Under the pieces are notes generated by a model that was not told the DNA's origin, did not search any database, and worked only from the letters and a program-made list of their open reading frames with translations. Below, one piece after another: positions 47,274 through 56,170 of a stretch of DNA of 64,000 nucleotides. The first letter of the stretch is position 1; every line of letters starts with the position of its first letter. This stretch comes from an uncultured Halocynthiibacter sp. (lineage in GTDB: Bacteria > Pseudomonadota > Alphaproteobacteria > Rhodobacterales > Rhodobacteraceae): NCBI GenBank assembly GCA_947503035.1, contig CANNCD010000003.1:207119-271118 (forward strand), given 5' to 3'. A program made the position numbers and the translations under genes.

Positions 47274-48054
47274 CGCAAACCTCGTCTATAAAGTGGCTGA
47301 TAAGTTGGCCCAGTTTTTCGGGGGCCTCGACGCTGGGCAGATGTCCGCAATTCTCTAAATTATGGAATCGTGCTTCCGCCAAAAGACCCGCCATTGCCTT
47401 CACCAATTCCGGAGGACATGCCCGATCTTCTGCCCCTGCAATTGCGAGCACCGGAAGGCTTAATGCGGCGGTTGTCTGTGTCAGGTCCGCCACCGAAAGC
47501 GCATGGCAACAGCCAAGATACCCATGCACCGAGGTTCGGCCCAGCATCATCCGCCATACATCACTTTGACCCTTTGCCAAAAAAGACGGGCTAAACCACC
47601 GCAACATCACTGTATTGGTGATGGCATCAAGACCGCTCAGGCTCACTTTCGCAATCCGATCGTGCCAATCTTTCTTAGTGCCCATTTTGGGTGCTGTCGT
47701 GCACAACACCAGCGCCCGCGTCAGATCGGGCCGCATAAAGGCAAGGTTCTGGGCAATCATCCCGCCAATGGAACAGCCAATCACGATCGCATCTTTCAGG
47801 GCCAATCGGTCCATCAAATCCGCAAGATCACGCGTGAGTTCATCCATCTCGTAGGCCCGTTCAGAACCCGCAGAAAGACCATGCCCACGTAGGTCATAGC
47901 GAATGATCCGCACTCCCTTGGGCAGATAAGGCAACACCCGGTCCCATAGGCGCAGATCAGTGCCCAGAGAATTTACAAACACCAGCGGCGGACCGTCAGG
48001 GGAGCCATCTTCACGCCAATGCAGACCCCCGTCTTCTGTTGGAAACCAATGCAT
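47266..48054 (-). CDS. pcaD: 3-oxoadipate enol-lactonase
   Basis: 262 aa, alpha/beta hydrolase with nucleophile serine in IGCSIGGMIAQ and the final histidine in ENCGHLPSVE. It opens the enol-lactone to beta-ketoadipate. Its ATG shares a base with the pobA stop (TGATG). The pathway then needs pcaIJF, which are not in the window. Confidence 0.93.
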   Translation of the reverse strand: MHWFPTEDGGLHWREDGSPDGPPLVFVNSLGTDLRLWDRVLPYLPKGVRIIRYDLRGHGLSAGSERAYEMDELTRDLADLMDRLALKDAIVIGCSIGGMIAQNLAFMRPDLTRALVLCTTAPKMGTKKDWHDRIAKVSLSGLDAITNTVMLRWFSPSFLAKGQSDVWRMMLGRTSVHGYLGCCHALSVADLTQTTAALSLPVLAIAGAEDRACPPELVKAMAGLLAEARFHNLENCGHLPSVEAPEKLGQLISHFIDEVCDE

Positions 48055-49223
48055 CAGTACGGCAGCCCAACATAATTTTCGGCCATCGCTTGCTGTGCCG
48101 CGGTGTTTGAACGCAGAAACTCCAACTCGGCGATTTTCATTTTTTGCTCAAACGGGTTTTGGCCCGGGAAATGATGCATCATTGAGCTGAACCACCAACT
48201 GAAACGTTCGGCTTTCCAAACCCGCGCCAAGGCTTTTTGTGAATAGCCGTCGATCCCTTCGATGCTGTCTTTTTCATAGAAATCACGCAGGGCATTATAA
48301 AGGTAGTTCACATCAGAAGCCGCAGTATTAAGCCCCTTTGCCCCCGTTGGCGGAACGATATGCGCCGCGTCACCGCACAAGAACAGGCGACCCCACTGCA
48401 TCGGCTCGACCACGAAGGATCGCAAAGGCGCGATAGATTTTTCAATGCTTGGGCCTGTGACCAAATTCGCCGCTTGGTCTGCGGGGATGCGGCGCTTGAG
48501 CTCTGCCCAAAAGGCGTCGTCGGACCAATCCTCGACGCGATCGTTGATGTCGCATTGCACGTAATAGCGGCTAAGGTTTTCATTGCGCATGGAGCATAAC
48601 GCAAAGCCGCGCTCTGAGGACGCATAGATCAGCTCCTCGTTTACTGGCGGCGTTTCGGACAAAACCCCGAGCCAGCCAAAAGGATAGACTTTTTCATGCT
48701 CGATACGGACATCTTCGGGAATGGTTTTGCGGCTCACTCCGTGGAAGCCGTCACACCCCGCGATGAAATCACAATCGATGCGGCGCTCTTCGCCCGCCAC
48801 CCGATAGGTCACGTAAGGCGCATCCGTTTTGGCATCGTTGATGACCACATCTTCGACGTTATATTCGATCTTCCCGCCCGTCTTTTCGCGCATCTCATAG
48901 AGGTCGCGGGTGACTTCGGTTTGCCCATAGATCATGACGGAATGGTTGGTGTGTTTGGTGAATTCTAACCGAAACATTTCATCGCCATAGGCGATCATCG
49001 TGCCATGGTGCGGATACCCTTCGCGGTGCATACGCTCGGCAACGCCTGCCTCTTCCATCAACGCCACCAGCCCCCGTTCAAGAACGCCGGCGCGAATACG
49101 GGACAACACATAGTCCTTGGTTTTGCGTTCTAATACGATGCTGTCGATCCCCCGCGTGTGGAGCAACTGCGACAGCAACAGCCCAGACGGACCGCCCCCG
49201 ATGATGGCAACCTGTGTCTTCAT
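48054..49223 (-). CDS. pobA: 4-hydroxybenzoate 3-monooxygenase
   Basis: 389 aa from MKTQVAIIGG, the normal PobA size; the longer frame is dismissed. FAD motifs IIGGGPSGLLL and GDAAHIVPPTGAKGLN are present. It hydroxylates 4-hydroxybenzoate to protocatechuate with NADPH. It sits directly ahead of pcaDCHGB; a hairpin lies between it and the upstream SDR gene. Confidence 0.95.
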   Translation of the reverse strand: MKTQVAIIGGGPSGLLLSQLLHTRGIDSIVLERKTKDYVLSRIRAGVLERGLVALMEEAGVAERMHREGYPHHGTMIAYGDEMFRLEFTKHTNHSVMIYGQTEVTRDLYEMREKTGGKIEYNVEDVVINDAKTDAPYVTYRVAGEERRIDCDFIAGCDGFHGVSRKTIPEDVRIEHEKVYPFGWLGVLSETPPVNEELIYASSERGFALCSMRNENLSRYYVQCDINDRVEDWSDDAFWAELKRRIPADQAANLVTGPSIEKSIAPLRSFVVEPMQWGRLFLCGDAAHIVPPTGAKGLNTAASDVNYLYNALRDFYEKDSIEGIDGYSQKALARVWKAERFSWWFSSMMHHFPGQNPFEQKMKIAELEFLRSNTAAQQAMAENYVGLPY

Positions 49224-49262
49224 AACAGACCTCGATCTTATAAAATTCTGGATGGGAATGGG

Positions 49263-49285
49263 GCCGCCCGACGTTGTCGGACGGC
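49263..49285. terminator. Hairpin between the SDR gene and pobA
   Basis: A 10-base stem with one G-T pair (GCCGCCCGAC / GTCGGACGGC on the plus strand) and a 3-base loop. A T-rich tail is present only on the plus strand, so in the operon direction it acts at most as a processing or attenuation signal. Confidence 0.5.
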
Positions 49286-49299
49286 TTGTTTCTTTGGGG

Positions 49300-50094
49300 T
49301 TATGGGCAGGTGTAACCGCCATCAATGACCAGATCGGACCCCGTCATAAATGACGATTCATCAGAGGCGAGGAACACGGTGCCATAGCCAATCTCATCTG
49401 GCTTGCCGAAGCGCTTCATCGGAACCAAATCGACCAATGGGCCCCATGCTTCCTTTGGAACGGATGATTCAAACAGGTTGGTGTCAAACATCCCTGGGCA
49501 AATTGCATTGATGCGGATGTTGTCGCCGACGAATTCAAGAGCCGCAGATTTGGTCATCAAACGGACCGCACCTTTGGTGGATTGATAGGCCGTGGAAACG
49601 CCCGCGCCAGCAATGCCATAGATCGACGCAAAGTTGATGATAGAGCCGCCGCCATTTTCCTTCATGGCGGGCACAGCGGATTTCATCCCCAGCAAAGTTC
49701 CAAGCTGGTTTACACCAACGATTTGATGGAACTTGTCTACTGTGTGATCCAGCAAACCGGCATGATAGTAAATACCGGCGTTGTTCACCAAAGCGTCCAA
49801 CTTACCAAAGGTTTCAACCGTTTTGGCAACTGCGGCAACCCATTGATCTTCCTGCGTAACATCCAGTGCGACAACTTCTGCTTTGCCTCCCGCATCGCGG
49901 ATTTCTTTGGCGCAGTTATTGGTGTTGTCCCACAGTGTCGTGGCGGCTTTGCCTTCTGCAATGATTGGATCTTCTGGCAGATTTGCGAGCATCAATGTCG
50001 CGCCCTCTTTTGCCATCAAACGCGCCTGCGCTTGTCCAAGTCCACCACCCGCTCCTGTGAGCAGCACTACTTTACCTTCTAATCTTCCAGCCAT
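49300..50094 (-). CDS. SDR oxidoreductase (cyclic alcohol dehydrogenase-like)
   Basis: 264 aa from MAGRLEGKVVL, placed by the GGGAGGAAAAACC site. A start 30 codons upstream at 50184 overlaps the previous stop as TGATGA and cannot be excluded. It has the classical SDR motif TGAGGGLGQA, NNAG, and YQSTKGA with tyrosine and lysine. It resembles cyclopentanol/cyclohexanol-type dehydrogenases. The substrate is unknown; the neighbours suggest an aromatic or alicyclic alcohol. Confidence 0.86.
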   Translation of the reverse strand: MAGRLEGKVVLLTGAGGGLGQAQARLMAKEGATLMLANLPEDPIIAEGKAATTLWDNTNNCAKEIRDAGGKAEVVALDVTQEDQWVAAVAKTVETFGKLDALVNNAGIYYHAGLLDHTVDKFHQIVGVNQLGTLLGMKSAVPAMKENGGGSIINFASIYGIAGAGVSTAYQSTKGAVRLMTKSAALEFVGDNIRINAICPGMFDTNLFESSVPKEAWGPLVDLVPMKRFGKPDEIGYGTVFLASDESSFMTGSDLVIDGGYTCP

Positions 50095-50183
50095 GGTTTT
50101 TCCTCCCTTAAGACTTTCAATTGTATTGGGGTTTTCTGGTGTTGATGTTCGGCCCAATCCGAACAGTCGTGTTAGAAAATTCA

Positions 50184-50567
50184 TCAGAACATCCCGTTGG
50201 TATGAGCACTGGACACAGGCATGACCTGCAAGACATCCCAGTGCTCGGTTATTTTCCCATGCTCATTGAGCCGGAAAATATCGATACCCGCGTATTCAAG
50301 GCCCTCTGGCCAGATCTGGTGGCAATGCAAAACAACGTGATCCCCCTCGGCAATCGCGCGTTTGATCCGCACGTGTTTGCCGGGATATTCGACGGCCATA
50401 CGTTCAAAGTAGGTGATGAAACCTTCTTTGCCCGACGCCACGTGCGGGTTGTGTTGGATATATTCATCGCCCACGTATTTCCGCACAGCACCGCGCGGAT
50501 CACAGTCATTGAACATCTGTTCGTAGAACGCGATCACGTTGTGTTTGTTTTGCTCCAGATCTGTCAT
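50184..50567 (-). CDS. NTF2/SnoaL-like protein
   Basis: 127 aa, SnoaL-like fold (EQNKHNVIAFYEQMFN, EYIQHNPHVASGKEG). Members include cyclases, isomerases and hydrolases acting on small ring compounds; many have no known activity. It starts 3 bases after the aldehyde dehydrogenase stop, inside the operon, so it probably acts on the same substrate. Confidence 0.82.
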   Translation of the reverse strand: MTDLEQNKHNVIAFYEQMFNDCDPRGAVRKYVGDEYIQHNPHVASGKEGFITYFERMAVEYPGKHVRIKRAIAEGDHVVLHCHQIWPEGLEYAGIDIFRLNEHGKITEHWDVLQVMPVSSAHTNGMF

Positions 50568-50570
50568 GGC

Positions 50571-52016
50571 TTAAAACGGGTAATGCTGTGCTGGGTCTTC
50601 GATGGTGACCCAACGTGTAGACGTGAAACTTTCGATCCCAGCTTTGCCGCCAAACCGCCCATAGCCACTGTCTTTCACACCGCCGAATGGCATTTGCGCT
50701 TCGTCGCCAACGGTGGGGCCGTTGATGTGGCAAATCCCGCTTTCGATTTGGTCGGCGATCTTCATGGCGCGGGCGATATCCGCGCTATAAACCGCCGCAG
50801 ACAGACCATAGGCCGTGTCATTCGCCACTCGGATTGCCTCGACATCATCTTTGACGCGGATGATCGGCTTTACCGGCCCAAAGCTTTCTTCTTGATAGAT
50901 CCGCATCTCGGGCGTGACATTGTCGATCACGGTCGCGCTCACAACGGAACCGTCACGCGTGCCTCCGGCGACAATAGAGCCGCCTTTTGCAATGGCATCG
51001 GCAATGATCCCATCCATCTTTTCGGCCGCATCCAGCGTGACCAGTGACCCCAAGACGACCTTGTCGCGCGGATTGCCCGCCGGCAGTTTGGCCGCTTTGG
51101 CGGCGAAGGCCTCGACAAACTTATCGGCAATGCCTTCGTGAACGATAATGCGTTCGGTCGACATGCAAATTTGACCTTGGTTCATGAACGCGCCAAAGGC
51201 AGCACCGTTTACAGCCCCTTCAAGATCTGCATCATCGAGAATGATCATCGGCGCCTTGCCACCCAATTCCAACAGAACCGGTTTCAAATGGGACGCTGCT
51301 TTTTGTGCGATGATCCGGCCCACATTTGTCGATCCGGTAAAGTTGATATGGCGCACCGCGGGGGATTCAATCAACGCGTTCACAACTGCGGCTGCGTCTT
51401 CGGGTGCGTTTGAAATCACATTCAAAACACCATCAGGAAAGCCCGCCTCTTTGAACACATCCCCGATTGCGCCATGCACCGCAGGGCACATTTCCGAGGA
51501 CTTCAATACGACAGTGTTGCCACAGGCGATGGCCGTCGCCACCGCGCGTACACCCAAAATCACCGGCGCATTCCAAGGCGCAATGCCAACACAAACGCCC
51601 AATGGTTTGCGCTGTGCCATTGCCAAACTGCCTGGTTTATTGGCCGGAATAACTTCGCCGGTAATCTGTGTGGTGATTGCTGCGGCTTCGCGCAACATGC
51701 CCGCCGCCAACATGCAATTGAACCCAGCCCAAGGCCCCGTCGCTCCGGTCTCTTTGATCATCAATTGAATGATGTCATCCGTTTTGGCCTCCAATGCGTC
51801 GGCCGCTTTGAGCAAAAGCATACGGCGTGCGCTCGGCCCCGTTGCCGCCCATGCAGGAAAGGCAGCGGCGGCGGCATTCACGGCCTTTTTCGCGTCTTCG
51901 ACACTGGCAGCAGCAGCGGTGCTTGCGACCGCACCCGTGACGGGATCATGTCGCTGAAAGGTACAGTTATCCTGTGCGGTGACCAACTGGCCACCGATCA
52001 AAAGTTCTATAGTCAT
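50571..52016 (-). CDS. Aromatic aldehyde dehydrogenase (first copy)
   Basis: 481 aa. Catalytic cysteine in NQGQICMSTER, glutamate in LELGGKAP and the FTGSTNVG coenzyme motif. It is like salicylaldehyde/vanillin/benzaldehyde dehydrogenases, oxidising an aldehyde to the acid with NAD(P)+. It lies between an SDR and an NTF2-like gene. With pobA downstream, 4-hydroxybenzaldehyde is a candidate substrate (inference). Confidence 0.88.
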   Translation of the reverse strand: MTIELLIGGQLVTAQDNCTFQRHDPVTGAVASTAAAASVEDAKKAVNAAAAAFPAWAATGPSARRMLLLKAADALEAKTDDIIQLMIKETGATGPWAGFNCMLAAGMLREAAAITTQITGEVIPANKPGSLAMAQRKPLGVCVGIAPWNAPVILGVRAVATAIACGNTVVLKSSEMCPAVHGAIGDVFKEAGFPDGVLNVISNAPEDAAAVVNALIESPAVRHINFTGSTNVGRIIAQKAASHLKPVLLELGGKAPMIILDDADLEGAVNGAAFGAFMNQGQICMSTERIIVHEGIADKFVEAFAAKAAKLPAGNPRDKVVLGSLVTLDAAEKMDGIIADAIAKGGSIVAGGTRDGSVVSATVIDNVTPEMRIYQEESFGPVKPIIRVKDDVEAIRVANDTAYGLSAAVYSADIARAMKIADQIESGICHINGPTVGDEAQMPFGGVKDSGYGRFGGKAGIESFTSTRWVTIEDPAQHYPF

Positions 52017-52026
52017 TTGATTTTCC

Positions 52027-52812
52027 TTAGAAATTCATTGCTTCGGCCATGACAGAGGCCTCTAGCCCCCCATCACATGCAATATTGGTGCCATTGATCC
52101 AGCGTGCCCCATCGGACGCCAAAAAGAGGATCGACGGCGCAAGATCGTTGGACGTGCCCGCGCGGCCAACACGGTTGATATCGCTATTGACGCGATCATC
52201 CCCCAGAACATCACGAAACTGGAGCAAAATGGGCGTTTCAACGGGTCCCGGGCTAACCGCGTTTACGCGGATACCGCGCTCTTTGAACACAGGGTCATGG
52301 GCCGCGCGATAGGTCCACATAAGCAGCAATTCCTTGCTGTCGGGATAGGATGTTTCGTCCTGAATATTGTGGTCTTCGCAGAACTGCGCCGGATCTGGAA
52401 AACCTTCCACATTGATCGCATTGCGCGTGCGTTCGATGTTTTGCCGCCAGCCAAACCCAGCGATCGAGGCAACATTGATGATCGACCCAAATTGGTTCAT
52501 TTTTGACGCCAGCCCCAAAGAAAGCGCGCGTAGTCCCAGAAAGTTGACCGCGATTGTCGGCACTTTGCCCGGAGTGCCAGAAAGTCCTGCGACATTTGCC
52601 AAAGCATCGATCCCATTTGGCAGAGCACTGACCAATGCGTCGACACCCTCTTTGGAACCAAGGTCGGCCGCGATGAAATGACCGACAGGATTGGCGGGCG
52701 TATTACGGTCCACGGAAAACACATTGGCCCCCATAGATTGCGCCAATTCCGCGGTGCGTTGCCCGATGCCAGAAGCGGCCCCTGTGACAACAATGTTTTT
52801 TCCCATTAGCAT
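52027..52812 (-). CDS. SDR, coniferyl-alcohol dehydrogenase-like
   Basis: 261 aa from MLMGKNIVV; GGAGG lies 7 bases before, and the ATG overlaps the livM stop as TAATG. Cofactor motif TGAASGIGQR. The active-site tyrosine is in SYPDSKELLLMW (Y-x3-K), with the insertion around FCEDHNIQD seen in CalA-type coniferyl-alcohol dehydrogenases. It likely oxidises an aromatic alcohol to the aldehyde for the next gene. Confidence 0.83.
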   Translation of the reverse strand: MLMGKNIVVTGAASGIGQRTAELAQSMGANVFSVDRNTPANPVGHFIAADLGSKEGVDALVSALPNGIDALANVAGLSGTPGKVPTIAVNFLGLRALSLGLASKMNQFGSIINVASIAGFGWRQNIERTRNAINVEGFPDPAQFCEDHNIQDETSYPDSKELLLMWTYRAAHDPVFKERGIRVNAVSPGPVETPILLQFRDVLGDDRVNSDINRVGRAGTSNDLAPSILFLASDGARWINGTNIACDGGLEASVMAEAMNF

Positions 52813-53831
52813 TAGATTTCCTCCCAAGATGCGTCATGTATTTTTGAAATTTTATACCCCGTTGGAATGGGGTCGCTGGGCAGTTTCGGGCCGATGAGCC
52901 CCCATAAACCGTTGGGGAAAAACAGCGCACAGACGACGGCGATCCCCCCCAGCCCGACCAGATACCAGGCCCCATAGGCGCCAAAGAGTGTTTCGATAAG
53001 AAAGAAGACCAAAGCCCCGATCAGTGCGCCTTCGACCCGCCCCAGACCGCCGACCAAGACCATGAACAACATGTACGCCGTCCAATGCACACCAAAGTAG
53101 GCGCGCGGCTGAAATGTTGTGTTAGACGCCAACCAAAGCGCTCCGGCGGCCGCTGTGCCTGTTGCCGCGAGGACAAAGACGATGCGTTTGGTGCGCATCA
53201 CATCGATGCCAATAGAGCGCGCGCCGATCTCATCGTCGCGCAAGGCTGTGATGGCGGCCCCTGTTCCACTTCGCAGCAAAACCACGAGCGCGGCCAAGAT
53301 CACGACGGTCACAGCCAACGCCACCCACAGGGTAAATGTGTTTCGTGTTTCGATGTCATAGGCGTTCAGCGCGATCAAAGACGTCCCCGTTTCCCCCTGA
53401 ATAAGCGGATCGAGATTGACACAGAGATGCGCCAAAGAGGACAGAACCCACATCCCGATGGCGAATTCGCCGTCCTTCAATGACAACATGAACAGCGATG
53501 TAAGCCAGCCCAAGACCGCACCTGATACAATAGCGAGGATCACGGCCAAATAGGGATCTACGCCCGCATTGGACAAACGAATTGTCACATAGGCGGCGAC
53601 GCCGAAAAACAGAGTTTGGCCGATGGAAACAAGGCCGGCAAACCCCGCCAAGGCGTTCCACATGACCGCAAGAAGGATATAGACCAGCAAAGCAACAGCG
53701 CGGCCCGATCCCCCAGCGCCTGAGATCCAAGGCAGTGCAGCCAAACCAAGCGCGGCGAGCGCAAGCAGGAGAAAGGTGACATGCGCCGTGGTACTTCCAC
53801 GGGTTACGTTGAGGGGCACAGGATGGCTCAT
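52812..53831 (-). CDS. livM: Liv-type ABC transporter permease LivM
   Basis: 339 aa from MSHPVPLNVTRG. Much longer frames upstream overlap livH and are not real. About nine to ten membrane helices with the EAA-like LRDDEIGARSIGID loop. It is one of two permeases for a hydrophobic amino acid or aromatic acid class ABC transporter. Confidence 0.9.
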   Translation of the reverse strand: MSHPVPLNVTRGSTTAHVTFLLLALAALGLAALPWISGAGGSGRAVALLVYILLAVMWNALAGFAGLVSIGQTLFFGVAAYVTIRLSNAGVDPYLAVILAIVSGAVLGWLTSLFMLSLKDGEFAIGMWVLSSLAHLCVNLDPLIQGETGTSLIALNAYDIETRNTFTLWVALAVTVVILAALVVLLRSGTGAAITALRDDEIGARSIGIDVMRTKRIVFVLAATGTAAAGALWLASNTTFQPRAYFGVHWTAYMLFMVLVGGLGRVEGALIGALVFFLIETLFGAYGAWYLVGLGGIAVVCALFFPNGLWGLIGPKLPSDPIPTGYKISKIHDASWEEI

Positions 53832-54715
53832 GCTGACACTCCTTTTCGAGCGATGGGCGCAAAGGCCGCGCGCCACGTTGGCAAGCGAAAGAAAACCGCC
53901 ATCAAGAACGCCAGATGCCCCCCAATGAGAAAACCCTGCGGGTGAATTGCAGCCCCAATCGACTGGGCAATGGCCAACACCATCGCACCGACAAGCACGC
54001 GCCACAGGCTTCCGACGCCGCCGATCACGACCACCTCGAAGGCAAACAACAATTGTGCCGCGCCAGAATACGGCGCCCACGCGCTTCGCAATCCAAGAGC
54101 CGCAGCCGCGAACACACCTGTTGTCAGGGCGATGCCCGTTGCGATTGCTGCTGTGCGTGCCGTGTTGATCCCAAGCAGGGACGCCGTGGCACGATCTTGT
54201 GATGTTGCCTGAATACGGCGGCCCAATGTGGTAAAGCGCATAACCGCCTCAAGCGCGGCAATGATGACGATTGCGGCAAGCAAGATATAGAGGCTGAGCT
54301 GACCAACAAAGACATTGCCGGGCAATTCAAAGGACGCCCAAGACAAGTCTCCGACCAAAGGAGCGAGGGACCGATTGTCCGCTCCGAAAACCTGAAACAG
54401 CAGATTATCGATCAGAATTGAAAGCCCAAAGGTCGCAAGCAGAGGCAGCAACGCGCCTCCGGATGATGCGCGCGACAAAATGGCGGCATGTAACCCCATG
54501 CCCAACCCGAACATCAATGCCCCAACAAGCGCGATGGACAGATACAACGGCACGTCCATCGCGCCCAGAAGATGCAACCCATAGGCCGCGAAAATGATCA
54601 GGGCACCATGGGCCAAGTTGATGATTTTCATCACAGAATACATGAACGCAAGGCCCACAGCGAGGATGGCGTAGTAGCCCCCAAGCAAAACAGAATTGAG
54701 GATCAGTCCAGTCAT
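53828..54715 (-). CDS. livH: Liv-type ABC transporter permease LivH
   Basis: 295 aa, about eight helices, with SQDRATASLLGINTARTAAI as the coupling loop. It overlaps livM and livF by 4 bases each. It is the partner channel subunit. Confidence 0.9.
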   Translation of the reverse strand: MTGLILNSVLLGGYYAILAVGLAFMYSVMKIINLAHGALIIFAAYGLHLLGAMDVPLYLSIALVGALMFGLGMGLHAAILSRASSGGALLPLLATFGLSILIDNLLFQVFGADNRSLAPLVGDLSWASFELPGNVFVGQLSLYILLAAIVIIAALEAVMRFTTLGRRIQATSQDRATASLLGINTARTAAIATGIALTTGVFAAAALGLRSAWAPYSGAAQLLFAFEVVVIGGVGSLWRVLVGAMVLAIAQSIGAAIHPQGFLIGGHLAFLMAVFFRLPTWRAAFAPIARKGVSA

Positions 54716-55428
54716 GCTGCTGCTCCTTCGGTTTGACCGAAAGACGCCGCAGCCAATTGCGCCGCATCCGTTTCACTCGCTATGGCGCGTAGGGTGACGC
54801 GACCTTCACACATGACGACCAGCTGATCTGCCGTGGCCAACGCCCGATTGAGATCTTGCTCAACAACCAGAAGCGCAATTCCCATATCGCGCACTCTCGC
54901 GAGCGTCGCATAGGCCAGTTCAACCGCAGCAGGCGACAGGCCAAGGGACACTTCATCCAACATAATCGCGACAGGATTGCCCATCAAAGCCCGCCCAATC
55001 GCAACGGCTTGTTGTTCCCCGCCAGACAGTTTTCCCGCCAGCGATTGATCAAGTTTGGCAAGGTTCGGAGACCTGTCATAGATGGCGTCAACGGACCACG
55101 GACCACTGCGCGCCGTCGATGCGCCAAGCAAAAGGTTTTCGCGCACAGTCAGATCCGCAAATAGTCGACGTCCTTCGGGGACCAAGGCCAGACCAGATCG
55201 CGCACGCAGATGCGCCGGATGGCATGAAATATCAACGCCCGAGAGGGTCACTGTCCCTTGGCTCTGGCGATGATCGCCAGAAATCGAGCGCAGCAAAGTT
55301 GTTTTGCCCGCACCATTTGCCCCCACAACGAACAACATTTCACCCGCCACAAGAGACAGGTCTACGTCCTGAACCGCCGACAACTGCCCGTGCGCAGCCG
55401 ACATGTTTTGCGCTGATAAAACTGTCAT
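54712..55428 (-). CDS. livF: Liv-type ABC transporter ATPase LivF
   Basis: 238 aa from MTVLSAQNMS. Walker A GANGAGKTTLL, signature LSGGEQQAV and LivF-type EGRRLFADLTVRENL. The start overlaps the livG stop (ATGA). Confidence 0.92.
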   Translation of the reverse strand: MTVLSAQNMSAAHGQLSAVQDVDLSLVAGEMLFVVGANGAGKTTLLRSISGDHRQSQGTVTLSGVDISCHPAHLRARSGLALVPEGRRLFADLTVRENLLLGASTARSGPWSVDAIYDRSPNLAKLDQSLAGKLSGGEQQAVAIGRALMGNPVAIMLDEVSLGLSPAAVELAYATLARVRDMGIALLVVEQDLNRALATADQLVVMCEGRVTLRAIASETDAAQLAAASFGQTEGAAA

Positions 55429-56159
55429 GCTGCCACCCCAAAGTAGGCGGATTGCACCACCGGTGCTTCGATGACATCGCGGGGCGCCCCATCTGCAATG
55501 ATTTGACCGCCGGCCATGCAAATGAGACGCGTGCAACTGCCCAACAACATACGCATGATATGTTCGATCCAGATAATCGTGACACCCTGCCCATGGATCG
55601 ACTGGATAAGCTCGATCAGGTGATCGCCTTCTGTCAGAGTGAGCCCACCCCCGATTTCATCCAGTAATAAAACCTGTGGATCCGTCGCCAAAGCGCGGGA
55701 AAGTTCCAAGCGTTTACGATCAAGAAGCCCCAAGGTGCGCGCGAGGCGATTGGCAACATCGGCAAGACCTGTTTGTTCAAGCACGCGCCAGGCCAGTTGC
55801 ACAGGGTCGCCCCCGTGGCTTACATTACCTTGACGCGCGGCCACCAACACATTTTCAAACACCGTCATCCCGCCAAACGGACGGGGCACCTGATGGGTGC
55901 GCCCAAGGCCAGCGTGACAGCGTTTCGCAGTTGGCAAACCTGTGACATCGCGGCCCATCAAATTCACCCGTCCATGGGTGGGGCGATAGGCCCCCGTCAA
56001 CAGGTTCATAAATGTGGTTTTTCCTGCACCATTGGGGCCAAGCACGCCAACAATTTCGCCCTGCGTGACGTCTAAATTTATGTCTTCCAGAACTTTGAAC
56101 GCCCCAAAGGACATGGACAAGCCACTGGATTGCAAAACAAAAGAGTTGTGTGCGGTCAT
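55425..56159 (-). CDS. livG: Liv-type ABC transporter ATPase LivG
   Basis: 244 aa. Walker A GPNGAGKTTFM and the Q-loop region GRTHQVPRPFGGMTVFEN, the usual LivG form. The signature is LLDRKRLELSRALA, a divergent version without LSGG, which is common in this subfamily. It pairs with LivF. Confidence 0.92.
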   Translation of the reverse strand: MTAHNSFVLQSSGLSMSFGAFKVLEDINLDVTQGEIVGVLGPNGAGKTTFMNLLTGAYRPTHGRVNLMGRDVTGLPTAKRCHAGLGRTHQVPRPFGGMTVFENVLVAARQGNVSHGGDPVQLAWRVLEQTGLADVANRLARTLGLLDRKRLELSRALATDPQVLLLDEIGGGLTLTEGDHLIELIQSIHGQGVTIIWIEHIMRMLLGSCTRLICMAGGQIIADGAPRDVIEAPVVQSAYFGVAA

Positions 56160-56170
56160 GGGATTACTCC

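Noticed and set aside
52839..54080. Extended 422-codon version of livM
   Set aside because: The first 83 codons overlap livH in another frame and are not membrane-like; the ATG at 53831 gives a normal LivM.
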